DNA of 59,821 bases from Fibrobacter succinogenes. GTDB taxonomy: Bacteria > Fibrobacterota > Fibrobacteria > Fibrobacterales > Fibrobacteraceae. The position numbers and the translations under genes are program-made. The notes below the pieces were generated by a model that saw nothing but the letters and a program-made list of their open reading frames with translations, ran no database searches and was not told the DNA's origin. Location: assembly GCF_902779965.1 (NCBI RefSeq), contig NZ_CACZDK010000015.1:1-59821 (forward strand), written 5' to 3'. Below are positions 18,610 through 27,430 of this stretch, one piece after another (positions within the stretch are counted from its first letter, which is position 1; each line of letters opens with the position of its first letter).

Positions 18610-21228
18610 ATGGCAGAGCAAAACAAGCGTATTCTCAAAGATTTTTTGAACGAACTTCTCGAAAAAGTCAACGGACACCGCTCCAATATTTCGTCCGAAG
18701 ACGTTTTAGAACAATTTATGGCGTGGGCCGAAGCCCGTGGGACAACGTTATATCCCGCACAAGAAGAAGCGATTCTCGAACTTTTAGACGGCAAGAACGT
18801 TATCCTCAACACGCCGACCGGAAGTGGAAAATCCATGGTTGCGCTCGCGCTCCATTTCGATAGCCTCGTGCATGGTCGCCGAAGCGTTTACACCTGTCCC
18901 ATTAAGGCGCTCGTGAATGAAAAATGGATGGCGCTCTGCAAGGAATTCGGCGCCGAAAACGTAGGACTTTCGACCGGCGATGCAACAGTCAACCGCGACG
19001 CGCCCATAATCTGCTGCACAGCAGAAATTCTTTCGAACATGGCGCTTTGCGAAGGCGAAGCACTCACCATCACGGACATCGTGATGGACGAATTCCATTA
19101 CTACTCCGACCGCGAACGCGGTGTTGCCTGGCAAGTTCCGCTACTCACGCTCCCGCAATCGCGATTTCTCTTGATGAGCGCTACAGTCGGCGCTACGGAT
19201 TTTTTCGAACGCGACATGACAAAGCATACAGGTCGTGAATCTGTAACGGTCCGTTCAACGCAGCGCCCAGTGCCGCTCGATTTTAGCTACAGCACTACAG
19301 AAATTTCGACCGAAGTGCAAAAACTCGTGAACGAAGGCAAGGCTCCTGTTTACGTCGTTCACTTTACGCAGGCCGCCGCCGCCAGCAACGCTCAGAACTT
19401 CATGAGCCTGGACCTTTGCACCAAAGAAGAAAAAGTCAAGATTAACGAAGCGATTAAAGAAGTCCGCTTTTCAAGCCCGTACGGCCCCGATGTCAAGCGC
19501 TGGCTAAAGCAGGGCATCGGCATTCACCATGCAGGGCTCTTGCCCAAGTACCGCATCCTTTGCGAGAAGTTGGCGCAACAAGGATTGCTTAAAGTCATTT
19601 GCGGCACGGACACGCTTGGCGTGGGTGTGAACGTTCCGATCCGCACCGTCCTCTTTACGCAGCTCTGCAAATACAGCGGAGACAAGACCGCCATTTTGAC
19701 CGCCCGCGACTTCCACCAAATTGCAGGTCGCGCAGGCAGAAAAGGTTTTGACAATGTCGGCTACGTTGTCGCACAAGCGCCAGAGCACGTGATTGAAAAC
19801 CTCAAGCTCGAAGCCAAGTCCCGCACGACCGGCAAAAAATTCCAGAAGCGCAAACCGCCAGAACACGGTTACATTCCGTTCGACGAAAACACGTTCAAGC
19901 GTTTGATCGATGCCGCACCGGAACCGCTCACTTCAAGTTTCCAAGTGAACCACGGGATGCTCTTGAACATCCTGAGCCGCCCGACAGACGGTTGCCGCGC
20001 CATGCGCAATCTCTTGAAGGATTGCCACGAAAGCGCCGCAAGCAAAAAGCAATTGCAGCACCGCGCCTTCCTCCTGTTCAGGAGTCTCGTCGAAAAAAAG
20101 ATTATCGAATTCGTGCCTGCCGTAGCGCCGGGCTACAGTCACTTGCGCGTGAACATGGACTTGCAGGATGACTTCTCGATGAACCAGCCGCTTTCGCTGT
20201 ACCTGCTTGACACGCTCCCAAAACTTGACAGCGATAGTCCGGAGTACGCGCTTGACGTCATTACTTTATGTGAAAGCATCCTTGAAAATCCCGATGCCAT
20301 TTTGCGCATCCAGCAAAGCAAGGCGCGCGACGCCCGCATGAACGAGCTCAAAGCGCAAGGCATGGAATACAACCAACGCCTTGAAGAACTTGAAAAAGTC
20401 GAATACCCAAAACCGCTGCGCGATTTTATCTACGACACGTTCGATGCATTTGCCGATATCCACCCGTGGGTCGATGAAAACATTGAGCCCAAATCTATTG
20501 TGCGCGAGATGTTCGAAAACTTCAGCACGTTCAGCGGCTACGTGAAGCAGTACAATTTGCAACGCATGGAAGCGATTTTGTTGCGCCACTTGAACGGCGT
20601 TTACAAGGTACTTTCGCAGACCGTGCCCGACGGCTACAAAAACGAAGAGCTATTGGAAATGCAGGACTACCTGGGCGAAATGATCCGCCGCGTGGATTCC
20701 AGCTTGCTCGAAGAATGGGAAAAGATGGCGCACCCCGAAGATTACCAAAAACGTTTGGACGCAGGAACTGCCGAAGACGAAGCCGAAAAGGCATTTGGTG
20801 CAGACAAGGCCGCCGCCGACATCACCTACGACAAGAAGCGATTCCTCAACATGGTGCGTCAGCGCATTTTCCAGATTATGATGAGTTTGCAAAAGCAAGA
20901 CTTCACCGATGTTTTGGACAGCCTTGCCGACGATCTTGCCGAAGGCGAACTTTTAGCGGATACCGAAGGCACGCCATGGACCGAAAAGCGATTGCTAGAA
21001 ATCATGGCAGCCTACACGGCCGAACATCACAGATTCCGCATGGACGTGGAAGGACGTGCGCTAGCTCACACCATCGTCACTTACGACGGCAACATCATGC
21101 AAATCCAGCAAATGCTGCAAGACGAAGAAGGGTTTAACGATTGGAGCATTGATTTTACGGTGAATCTTGATGAAAGTCGCGAAGCGGGCATGCCGTTAAT
21201 AAAATTAGCACGCATCGGCGAAGTTTAG
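18610..21228 (+). CDS. Ski2-like DEAD/DEAH-box RNA helicase with C-terminal DUF3516-type region
   Basis: An 872-residue superfamily 2 helicase. Motif I TPTGSGKS is near residue 73, Ia [11 protein letters not shown], motif II DEFH near residue 160, motif III SAT, and in the second RecA domain [15 protein letters not shown] and the Q/R motif [11 protein letters not shown]. The 450-residue C-terminal part resembles the DUF3516 region of bacterial Ski2-type helicases, which are thought to unwind RNA; the exact substrate is unknown. No good Shine-Dalgarno precedes ATG 18610. It is divergent from rfbA and 27 bases before an outer-membrane protein gene with its own ribosome site. Confidence 0.85.
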   Translation: MAEQNKRILKDFLNELLEKVNGHRSNISSEDVLEQFMAWAEARGTTLYPAQEEAILELLDGKNVILNTPTGSGKSMVALALHFDSLVHGRRSVYTCPIKALVNEKWMALCKEFGAENVGLSTGDATVNRDAPIICCTAEILSNMALCEGEALTITDIVMDEFHYYSDRERGVAWQVPLLTLPQSRFLLMSATVGATDFFERDMTKHTGRESVTVRSTQRPVPLDFSYSTTEISTEVQKLVNEGKAPVYVVHFTQAAAASNAQNFMSLDLCTKEEKVKINEAIKEVRFSSPYGPDVKRWLKQGIGIHHAGLLPKYRILCEKLAQQGLLKVICGTDTLGVGVNVPIRTVLFTQLCKYSGDKTAILTARDFHQIAGRAGRKGFDNVGYVVAQAPEHVIENLKLEAKSRTTGKKFQKRKPPEHGYIPFDENTFKRLIDAAPEPLTSSFQVNHGMLLNILSRPTDGCRAMRNLLKDCHESAASKKQLQHRAFLLFRSLVEKKIIEFVPAVAPGYSHLRVNMDLQDDFSMNQPLSLYLLDTLPKLDSDSPEYALDVITLCESILENPDAILRIQQSKARDARMNELKAQGMEYNQRLEELEKVEYPKPLRDFIYDTFDAFADIHPWVDENIEPKSIVREMFENFSTFSGYVKQYNLQRMEAILLRHLNGVYKVLSQTVPDGYKNEELLEMQDYLGEMIRRVDSSLLEEWEKMAHPEDYQKRLDAGTAEDEAEKAFGADKAAADITYDKKRFLNMVRQRIFQIMMSLQKQDFTDVLDSLADDLAEGELLADTEGTPWTEKRLLEIMAAYTAEHHRFRMDVEGRALAHTIVTYDGNIMQIQQMLQDEEGFNDWSIDFTVNLDESREAGMPLIKLARIGEV

Positions 21229-21255
21229 ATTATATTACAAAAAGAGGATGTTGGT

Positions 21256-22248
21256 ATGAAAAATTCTCTTTTTTATTCTTTCTTCAAAGGTGCGACGCGC
21301 GCGACCACAATTTGCGCCGTTGCAGGCTCAGCCATTATATGTTCTGCTCATGCTGAAGAGGCAAAAGGTTTTTCGCACACGCTCACAGTCGATGCAGCCT
21401 ATTACCCTAAAAGCGACTACCAAAAAGGTGGTGACCACTTTGCCAAAATAACAGGCCCTATTGATGGGATTCTCGCTAAAGCTACATGGAAATCAACCTA
21501 CACGATACCTACGCCGCTCGGCCAAAGCGAACTCCTATCAGGAGCGAATATTGAACTGAACGGATCACTCGAAATTTCACCACTGAGCATTCGCCCCATT
21601 GCAAGCGTTTCATTTACACCGCTTCCGTTTCTCGTTTTTGACGCGGGTGCAAGTATAGGCTCCGGCTGGAACATGCTCGGTTTCGAAGGCTTCTGTAAAT
21701 ACAATGGCAACACCTATAAAAACCTAACGCCATTTGCTCATTACTATCATGAGCATTGGATCGGTGCCACATTCCAATTCGATACGGGTGAAATTTTTGA
21801 AGGCGACTGGACACATGTTTTAATGCTCGCCAATTACCAGATGATTTACAAAGGCATCACGGGCCTCAAGAAAGGGCAATTGTGGGCATGGCAGACAACC
21901 GAAGGATACGCCAACGGACTTGGCTACGAATTCATTGCCTTGCTCGGTTACCAGATGCCAAAATTTGTAGACTTGATCGGAGTCATGGCCGATATGTACG
22001 GGAACTATAGCAAAAAAGACTATGGAGATTACGCCGATACATTTGGCAAATTCATGACCGTCGAGCTAAGCGCTCTTGCAAGACTCGCGATAAACAAGAC
22101 AAACTCGCTCACCATTGCGGCTATCATCGGAAGCCGTAGAAGCTTTGCCACCGACCACGAAAAAGGCGAGGAAGAACCTCACCTTTTACAGACTGGACGC
22201 GAATGGTATTTTGATAGCATCGGCTTCAGCTGGGAACGAACTTTCTAG
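21256..22248 (+). CDS. Putative outer-membrane beta-barrel protein
   Basis: A 330-residue exported protein. A signal peptide (hydrophobic TICAVAGSAIICSAHA, cleavage about residue 33) is followed by alternating hydrophobic strands such as LEISPLSIRPIASVSFTPL and a C-terminal WERTF, the aromatic end recognised by the barrel-assembly machinery. No named family is recognised. AGAGGATG lies upstream of the ATG. Its TAG stop overlaps the TAG of the convergent permease gene within the palindrome CTAG, and no terminator lies between the two genes. Confidence 0.65.
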   Translation: MKNSLFYSFFKGATRATTICAVAGSAIICSAHAEEAKGFSHTLTVDAAYYPKSDYQKGGDHFAKITGPIDGILAKATWKSTYTIPTPLGQSELLSGANIELNGSLEISPLSIRPIASVSFTPLPFLVFDAGASIGSGWNMLGFEGFCKYNGNTYKNLTPFAHYYHEHWIGATFQFDTGEIFEGDWTHVLMLANYQMIYKGITGLKKGQLWAWQTTEGYANGLGYEFIALLGYQMPKFVDLIGVMADMYGNYSKKDYGDYADTFGKFMTVELSALARLAINKTNSLTIAAIIGSRRSFATDHEKGEEEPHLLQTGREWYFDSIGFSWERTF

Positions 22249-23744
22249 GCTTCACCGCCGAACTCAAAACCGGCTTCTTCAATCGCAGTTTTCAACGCAG
22301 ACTCGTCAACGGACCCCTCGATGACGAGTTCTTTTTTTGCGACATTCGCCACCGCAAAAACAACACCTTCTAACGCAAACGCAGCCTTTTCGACACACGA
22401 TTTGCAATGGCTGCAACTCATGCCGTTCACGCGGTAAGTTTTTGATGCCGGTTCAGAATGGTGTTCGTGATGGTCATGATCATGTTCTTCGTCATGCTCG
22501 TGACAGCAATGGCTATGTTCATGCTCTTCATCATGGTCGTGATCGCAATCGCAGTGGTCGTGTTCGTCGCAGCAACCGCAACCACAATGCCCGTCGCAAC
22601 CTTTGTGAGCAAACTTCGCATAAATCATGAATGCAGCAAGCAAGCCCGCACAAACGTAATCAAATACGCCTAAAGCACCATGTCCATGACATTCCGCAGA
22701 ACCATGCGGAAGCATCGCTGTAAGGAACGTATCCATAAAGAACGTATCGACGATAAATCCAAAGAACATCGCACCAAACGCAATCGAGAACAAGTAAGCC
22801 GCAAGCGTTCTCTTGCCAAACGCCTTACCCACCACAAGCATAGAAGCAATGCTCGTTGCAGGCCCAGCCATCAAAAGCACAAGAGCAGCACCCGGTGTAA
22901 TTCCCTTCGCCACAAGCGCAAGCGCAAGCGGAATAGAACCAGTCGCACACGTGTACATCGGCATGGCCAAGAGCAGTACGCAAATCATGCAAAGGATTGG
23001 ATATTCACGCAACGCAAGGAACAGTTCATTGGGAACAAATGCAGAAATCAACGCCCCAAGCAAAAGCCCGATCATAAGCCACTTGCTTACATCGCCGACC
23101 ATATTGACAAGGCCATATTCAATAGTTTCACCCACTTTTTGAACAAAAGATTTTTTCATGTTCGCAGAGTTCATCGAAACGTCGCAACCACAATGTTCAT
23201 GTTCACCACAACCGCAATGTTCATGATGGTGTTCGCGGTCATGGTCATGATCATGATGCTCATGTTCATGTTCATGTTCATGATGTTTATGCGAGTCCTT
23301 GTGTTTCGCGGTAGCAACTTCCGCAGATTCGCCACGTGAAACAAAGTTTGTCAAAACACCGCCAAACATGGCCGTTACAAAAGCGGCAATCGGACGCAAA
23401 ATTGCAAACGGAAGCCCAAGCAAAGAATACGTTGCCAAAATAGAATCCACACCCGTCGCAGGTGTCGAAATCAAAAAGCTCACACTCGCGCCCTTGCTCG
23501 CGCCTTCTCGCCTAAGCGCAATCGAAGTCGGAATCACGCCGCAACTGCAAATCGGAAGCGGGACACCAAACAGCGCCGCCCACAACACCGATTTAAAATT
23601 CGGCTTCGAAATTTTAGGCACATACACCTGATTAGGCACCCACACATGGAGAATGCCAGCAAGCAAAAAACCAAGCAAAAGGAATGGCGCCATTTCAGAA
23701 AACAGCGTGATAAATTCCTTGATAAACGTAATGATCGATTCCAT
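22245..23744 (-). CDS. Metal-efflux permease with histidine-rich loops and C-terminal HMA domain
   Basis: A 499-residue membrane protein of the two-domain permease family (SO_0444/ArsP-like, formerly DUF318). The two permease repeats hold the paired motifs PICSCGVIPTSIAL and MPMYTCATGSIPLALAL, with Cys-containing turns that probably carry the substrate. A His/Asp/Cys-rich linker sits near residues 145-190 and another near 385-430, both suited to binding Zn, Cu or Cd. The last 65 residues are a heavy-metal-associated domain with GMSCSHC. It is coupled to a zinc-type ArsR regulator two bases upstream. Export of a divalent soft metal is the best reading; the exact ion cannot be told from sequence. 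Confidence 0.82.
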   Translation of the reverse strand: MESIITFIKEFITLFSEMAPFLLLGFLLAGILHVWVPNQVYVPKISKPNFKSVLWAALFGVPLPICSCGVIPTSIALRREGASKGASVSFLISTPATGVDSILATYSLLGLPFAILRPIAAFVTAMFGGVLTNFVSRGESAEVATAKHKDSHKHHEHEHEHEHHDHDHDREHHHEHCGCGEHEHCGCDVSMNSANMKKSFVQKVGETIEYGLVNMVGDVSKWLMIGLLLGALISAFVPNELFLALREYPILCMICVLLLAMPMYTCATGSIPLALALVAKGITPGAALVLLMAGPATSIASMLVVGKAFGKRTLAAYLFSIAFGAMFFGFIVDTFFMDTFLTAMLPHGSAECHGHGALGVFDYVCAGLLAAFMIYAKFAHKGCDGHCGCGCCDEHDHCDCDHDHDEEHEHSHCCHEHDEEHDHDHHEHHSEPASKTYRVNGMSCSHCKSCVEKAAFALEGVVFAVANVAKKELVIEGSVDESALKTAIEEAGFEFGGEA

Positions 23745-23746
23745 CT

Positions 23747-24067
23747 TTAACCCTTCTTCTTATGCAAAATGTGAGCAAGACCTGTATTGAAAATTTCGCC
23801 GATGTGCCCATCATCGAGCGCGTAATAAATTTTGCGACCGTCACGAGTCGGCTTCACGAGATTCGCCGTACGCAGAATGCGCAACTGATGGCTCACCACA
23901 GATTGTTCCAAGTTCAATTTTTCGGCAATGGCACTCACCGACATCTCGCCCGAAAGCAACAGATGAATCACGCGAATGCGAGTTGTATCGCCAAAGAACT
24001 TGAAGAACTCAGATAGTTCAAATAGCGTATCGATAGAAATATTTTGCAAATTCGATGCTTTGCACAT
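23747..24067 (-). CDS. ArsR/SmtB-family metal-sensing repressor (CzrA-like)
   Basis: A 106-residue winged-helix repressor. The recognition helix region is SVVSHQLRILRTANLV. The last helix has D86-x-H88 and H99-x2-H102, the same spacing as the alpha-5 zinc site of CzrA (D84, H86, H97, H100), while the alpha-3 cysteine motif of ArsR/CadC is absent. A Zn/Co sensor is therefore more likely than an arsenic or cadmium sensor. It is the first gene of a two-gene operon with the permease (2 bases apart), and a perfect inverted repeat at 24093-24116 lies just upstream as probable operator. Confidence 0.88.
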   Translation of the reverse strand: MCKASNLQNISIDTLFELSEFFKFFGDTTRIRVIHLLLSGEMSVSAIAEKLNLEQSVVSHQLRILRTANLVKPTRDGRKIYYALDDGHIGEIFNTGLAHILHKKKG

Positions 24068-24092
24068 ACTCGTTCTCTTCTTAATAGTTTAA

Positions 24093-24116
24093 ATATATGA
24101 ACAACAATTCATATAT
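24093..24116 (-). promoter_or_regulatory. Probable ArsR/SmtB operator
   Basis: A perfect 9-bp inverted repeat, ATATATGAA-6 nt-TTCATATAT, 25 bases upstream of the repressor gene. TGAA-n6-TTCA is the core of known SmtB/CzrA operators. Placement over the promoter predicts autorepression relieved by metal. Confidence 0.75.
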
Positions 24117-24261
24117 ACATATTTTCATACAAATAGTCAAGAGAAGCACATCAATTTTTAGACCATTCGGAGTAAACGGAGTCAAAACAGATTATATGCT
24201 TTATTATATTTTCATTACAGTTAGGGGTCCGTTAAAAGGATCGCACAAAAAAGGAGTTTTT

Positions 24262-25194
24262 ATGAAGAAATTTGCAGCAGGTCTTTTGACCGCTCTTTGC
24301 GCCACAGCATTTTCATTCGCACAGGAATACAATCAGGCAACAGTCCAATACTCTCAAGACTATTCTCAAGCCGAATGGGATAACGCACAACCTGCAACAC
24401 AAACCGTAGACACATATAGCGCCCCCGCTCCAGAAGCAACACAGCCAACTGTAGCCGCTCCGCAAGCAGCTCCCGCAGCACCGCAAGAAACCGCTGTCGC
24501 ACCAGCCGCGGCTCCCACGCAAAGCGATGAAGCAATGCCCATCGATGAGCAGCCAACGATTATTCCGAAGAAAAAACAACCGATTAGTATAGGCGCACGT
24601 GCTTCATTCGTCTACGGCAACTTTTGGGGTTTCAAAAACTTGGATGATTTGGAGGAACCAAGCGGTTTCGGCGCCGATTTCGGCATCACCACTCGATTCA
24701 CCATTACAAAAGGTCTTTCTTTCTCGCCAGAAATCGCATTCCGCCTCCTTTATCTTGAACACGGAGACGAAGATTACACTAGAAACTTCGACATGACTTT
24801 CCTTGATTTCGCATTTTACATACAAGGCGAAATTTCAAAAGCATTCTACCTTGAAGTCGGTCCGCAGTTTTCCATTAACACTAGCGGTGATTACACTATA
24901 GAAAACGAAAGCGGAGCCTACGACAATTTTGAAAACATCGAACAAAGTACGGTCGAATTCGGAATCAACATCGGTCTCGGCTATCACATTTTGAATAATT
25001 TAACACTCGGTTTCCGTTGGTATATGGGCTTCAATGAAGTCTTCCCAGATGTAAAGTACTATGACGATCTAACTGCAGACGATTTCGATACCAATACCCA
25101 CAAAATAAAATCCAATGTCAAAACATCCGTTTCCAACTTGAAGGGTGCACACACGATGATGTTCAAGTTCGGCGTCACCTACTGGTTCATCTAA
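24262..25194 (+). CDS. Outer-membrane beta-barrel protein with Pro/Ala/Gln-rich N-terminal linker
   Basis: A 310-residue protein with signal peptide MKKFAAGLLTALCATAFSFA, a low-complexity Ala/Pro/Gln/Thr linker (about residues 45-100), and then a barrel of the OmpA-like porin type: ISIGARASFVYGNFWGF, GFGADFGITTRFTITKGLSFSP and a final strand MMFKFGVTYWFI with a C-terminal aromatic pattern. Start ATG 24262 has AAGGAG 6 nt upstream; an ORF that begins at 24097 would run through the ArsR operator and is rejected. Possibly a peptidoglycan- or surface-associated porin; ligand unknown. It is 14 bases before the NAD(P)HX repair gene. Confidence 0.72.
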   Translation: MKKFAAGLLTALCATAFSFAQEYNQATVQYSQDYSQAEWDNAQPATQTVDTYSAPAPEATQPTVAAPQAAPAAPQETAVAPAAAPTQSDEAMPIDEQPTIIPKKKQPISIGARASFVYGNFWGFKNLDDLEEPSGFGADFGITTRFTITKGLSFSPEIAFRLLYLEHGDEDYTRNFDMTFLDFAFYIQGEISKAFYLEVGPQFSINTSGDYTIENESGAYDNFENIEQSTVEFGINIGLGYHILNNLTLGFRWYMGFNEVFPDVKYYDDLTADDFDTNTHKIKSNVKTSVSNLKGAHTMMFKFGVTYWFI

Positions 25195-25208
25195 TACGGT
25201 AAAAAAAA

Positions 25209-27038
25209 ATGTGTTCGCTCCAGTCCTTGAATTTGCAACCAATCCTTTCAACAGAAGGCATGCGCGGCCTCGATTCCGCGTCAAAGAAATATTTTGCAAA
25301 AGAGGCTACGAGCGAACCGTCCGAAACAGACGTTATCCAAAGCGGATACACGTTGATGCAAGAAGCCGGACTTGCATTGTTCAAATTCGTTCAAACAAAA
25401 TCTCTTGAGCCAATCGCTGTATTTATTGGCGGAGGGAACAACGGCGGAGACGGGCTTGTACTCGCAAAGCATCTGTTGCAAGCAGGAATTAAAAGTACTG
25501 TTTTCAGCCTTGCCAATGAGAATAAATTCAAAAACGAAGCCAAGTTAGCGCTAGACGATTTTCTGCAAGCCGGCGGTTCTCTTTTTGATTTCAAGAAAAT
25601 TATCGAAGACCCCAAGCAAGCATCGCTCCTTTTGCACGATGGATTCAAGCTCATTGTCGATTGCATGCTCGGGAACGGTGCTAAAGGTGAATTGCGTTTA
25701 GAATTTGCAAGCGCGGTAGAGGCTATCAACAAAAGCGAACTCCCCGTCATCGCAGCCGATGCTCCCACGGGTTACGATTCAAGCGCACACATTTGCAACG
25801 AAGTTTGCGTTCACGCAAATGAAACCATGTTATTTGGATTCCCGCGGCTTGACGCCTACGCAAAAGAAGGGGGTCGAGCATTCGGTAAAGTTACGGTCGC
25901 TCCGCTTAAATACCCCGCTGAGCTTATCCCGCAATTCGACGAAAAAGTTTACCTCGTCACAGAAGATGTTATTCCGCAACTCACGCCCAAGCGCGACGAA
26001 TGGGGCGACAAGCGCGTTCAAGGAAGTCCGCTCATTATTGCGGGTTCCAAGGACATGCCAGGCGCAGCCGCACTTTGCACAGAAGCTGCACTCCGCAGCG
26101 GCGCAGGACTTGTGGCATTGGCGGTGCCGCAAGCAATTGCGCCGATTTTGCAAGCAAAGCTCTCGGAACCTGTATTTTGTGGACTCGAAGATAAAGCAGG
26201 CGAAAATTGCCGCGACGACGGAACAGCGGAAAGCCGCGCCACCGATACTGGGAAATGCAGCGAAAATCGCAATAATCTCCTCAACGAGAATCGCGGGGTA
26301 CTGCAACCGCAACACATTCCGACATTATTAAAGCGAGCAAAGCACGCCAGTGCCATCGCCATCGGGCCAGGACTTTCAACAAACACAGGTACAATCCAAA
26401 CCGTTTTGGATTTGCTCCCGCAGTTGAACGTTCCAACAGTCATCGATGCCGATGCATTGAACGCCATCGCGACTTTAAACGACTGCGCCACAGCAAATAA
26501 CAACGCTACAGCTAATGGCAACGCAACGCCAAACAGCGCCGTCAACAGAGCAACACTAGATTGCGCGGCTATAAGCGACCGCATGGCTATAAACGACTGC
26601 GCGGCAGTCCAGTATTTGCGCAATCTGCAAACATCCGCAATTTTAACGCCGCACATCCGCGAATTTGCAAGACTCTTTGGGAACCTTCCCGAAAATAGTT
26701 GCGAGATTCCTAGCCGATTAAGAGAAATCGCCGAAAGTACAAACAAAGTCATTCTTTTAAAAGGCGCCCCCACCTACATCGCCTCACCCGACGGAAATGT
26801 TTACGTCATCCCTGTTGCAAACTCAGGCATGGCAAAAGGCGGAAGTGGTGATGTACTCACGGGCATTATCGTCGCATTACTTTCGCAGGGGCTCGCCCCG
26901 ACAGAAGCCGCCGTACTCGGCGCACTTTTGCACCAGAAAGCAGGCCGCATCACACGCGAAGAACTCGGTGCATTCAGCATGCTTCCAAGCGATGTGATCA
27001 AGAATCTGTACAAATCATTTGTACTAAACCTCGCTTAA
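25209..27038 (+). CDS. nnr: Bifunctional NAD(P)H-hydrate epimerase / ADP-dependent NAD(P)H-hydrate dehydratase
   Basis: A 609-residue fused repair enzyme that epimerises and dehydrates damaged NADHX and NADPHX. The N-terminal YjeF domain has FIGGGNNGGDGLVLAKHL and DCMLGNGAKG. The C-terminal ribokinase-like dehydratase has SPLIIAGSKDMPGAAAL, AIGPGLS, VIDADALNAI, ILTPH, LLKGAPTYI and the catalytic NSGMAKGGSGDVLTGII. It is about 100 residues longer than usual because of two low-complexity insertions: around residues 325-370, and an Asn/Ala/Thr-rich stretch around 425-472 between DADALNAI and ILTPH. Both keep the frame open and fall in surface loops. No ribosome site is evident before ATG 25209. 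Confidence 0.9.
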   Translation: MCSLQSLNLQPILSTEGMRGLDSASKKYFAKEATSEPSETDVIQSGYTLMQEAGLALFKFVQTKSLEPIAVFIGGGNNGGDGLVLAKHLLQAGIKSTVFSLANENKFKNEAKLALDDFLQAGGSLFDFKKIIEDPKQASLLLHDGFKLIVDCMLGNGAKGELRLEFASAVEAINKSELPVIAADAPTGYDSSAHICNEVCVHANETMLFGFPRLDAYAKEGGRAFGKVTVAPLKYPAELIPQFDEKVYLVTEDVIPQLTPKRDEWGDKRVQGSPLIIAGSKDMPGAAALCTEAALRSGAGLVALAVPQAIAPILQAKLSEPVFCGLEDKAGENCRDDGTAESRATDTGKCSENRNNLLNENRGVLQPQHIPTLLKRAKHASAIAIGPGLSTNTGTIQTVLDLLPQLNVPTVIDADALNAIATLNDCATANNNATANGNATPNSAVNRATLDCAAISDRMAINDCAAVQYLRNLQTSAILTPHIREFARLFGNLPENSCEIPSRLREIAESTNKVILLKGAPTYIASPDGNVYVIPVANSGMAKGGSGDVLTGIIVALLSQGLAPTEAAVLGALLHQKAGRITREELGAFSMLPSDVIKNLYKSFVLNLA

Positions 27039-27430
27039 AATTCAAAAATTTTATTTTTCGCCGTTTTTTACGTAAAAAATGGGAAATTTTAACGGTTTCT
27101 TACGTAAAATTTCGTACAAATTATATAAATTTTTATTTTTAACACAGGATTTTCTTTTTTTGCGCCGGTTTTAAGGACCCAACAAAGCCTTTTTTCGAAC
27201 ATTTTTTTCAAAAAGACTCCAAAACCAGCGTTTTGATCAAAAACAATACAAACAACATCACAAAATTACGTAAAACAAGCGCAAACGAGGTACATTTTTA
27301 CGTAAATTTCGCCATTTTTTAGAAATCTGATTTTTTCACGGTCTTACTCAACACACACAAGCACTTTTCGCCCACACTTTACTTCCTACATCCTACTTCC
27401 TACTTCCTACTTATTTCTACATTCCCCAGC
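27039..27430. other. AT-rich polA upstream region with paired TTACGTAA palindromes
   Basis: A 392-base AT-rich gap without an ORF. It holds four TTACGTAA palindromes at 27068, 27100, 27266 and 27298. They form two pairs, each exactly 32 bp start to start. A heptamer array follows at 27381-27415, right before polA. TACATT at 27417-27422 ends 8 bases before the polA ATG and could be a -10 box for a nearly leaderless transcript; no good -35 is seen. Confidence 0.55.
27381..27415. repeat. Heptamer tandem repeat (ACTTCCT)
   Basis: ACTTCCT-ACATCCT-ACTTCCT-ACTTCCT-ACTTATT, five 7-base units ending 15 bases before the polA start codon. Confidence 0.7.

Noticed and set aside
24097-24261. Upstream extension of the barrel protein gene
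   Set aside because: It runs through the ArsR operator, lacks a signal peptide, and a strong ribosome site precedes ATG 24262.
27039-27430. Replication origin or DnaA-box cluster
   Set aside because: No TTATCCACA-type boxes or dnaA/dnaN neighbours were seen; only TTACGTAA palindromes and heptamers.
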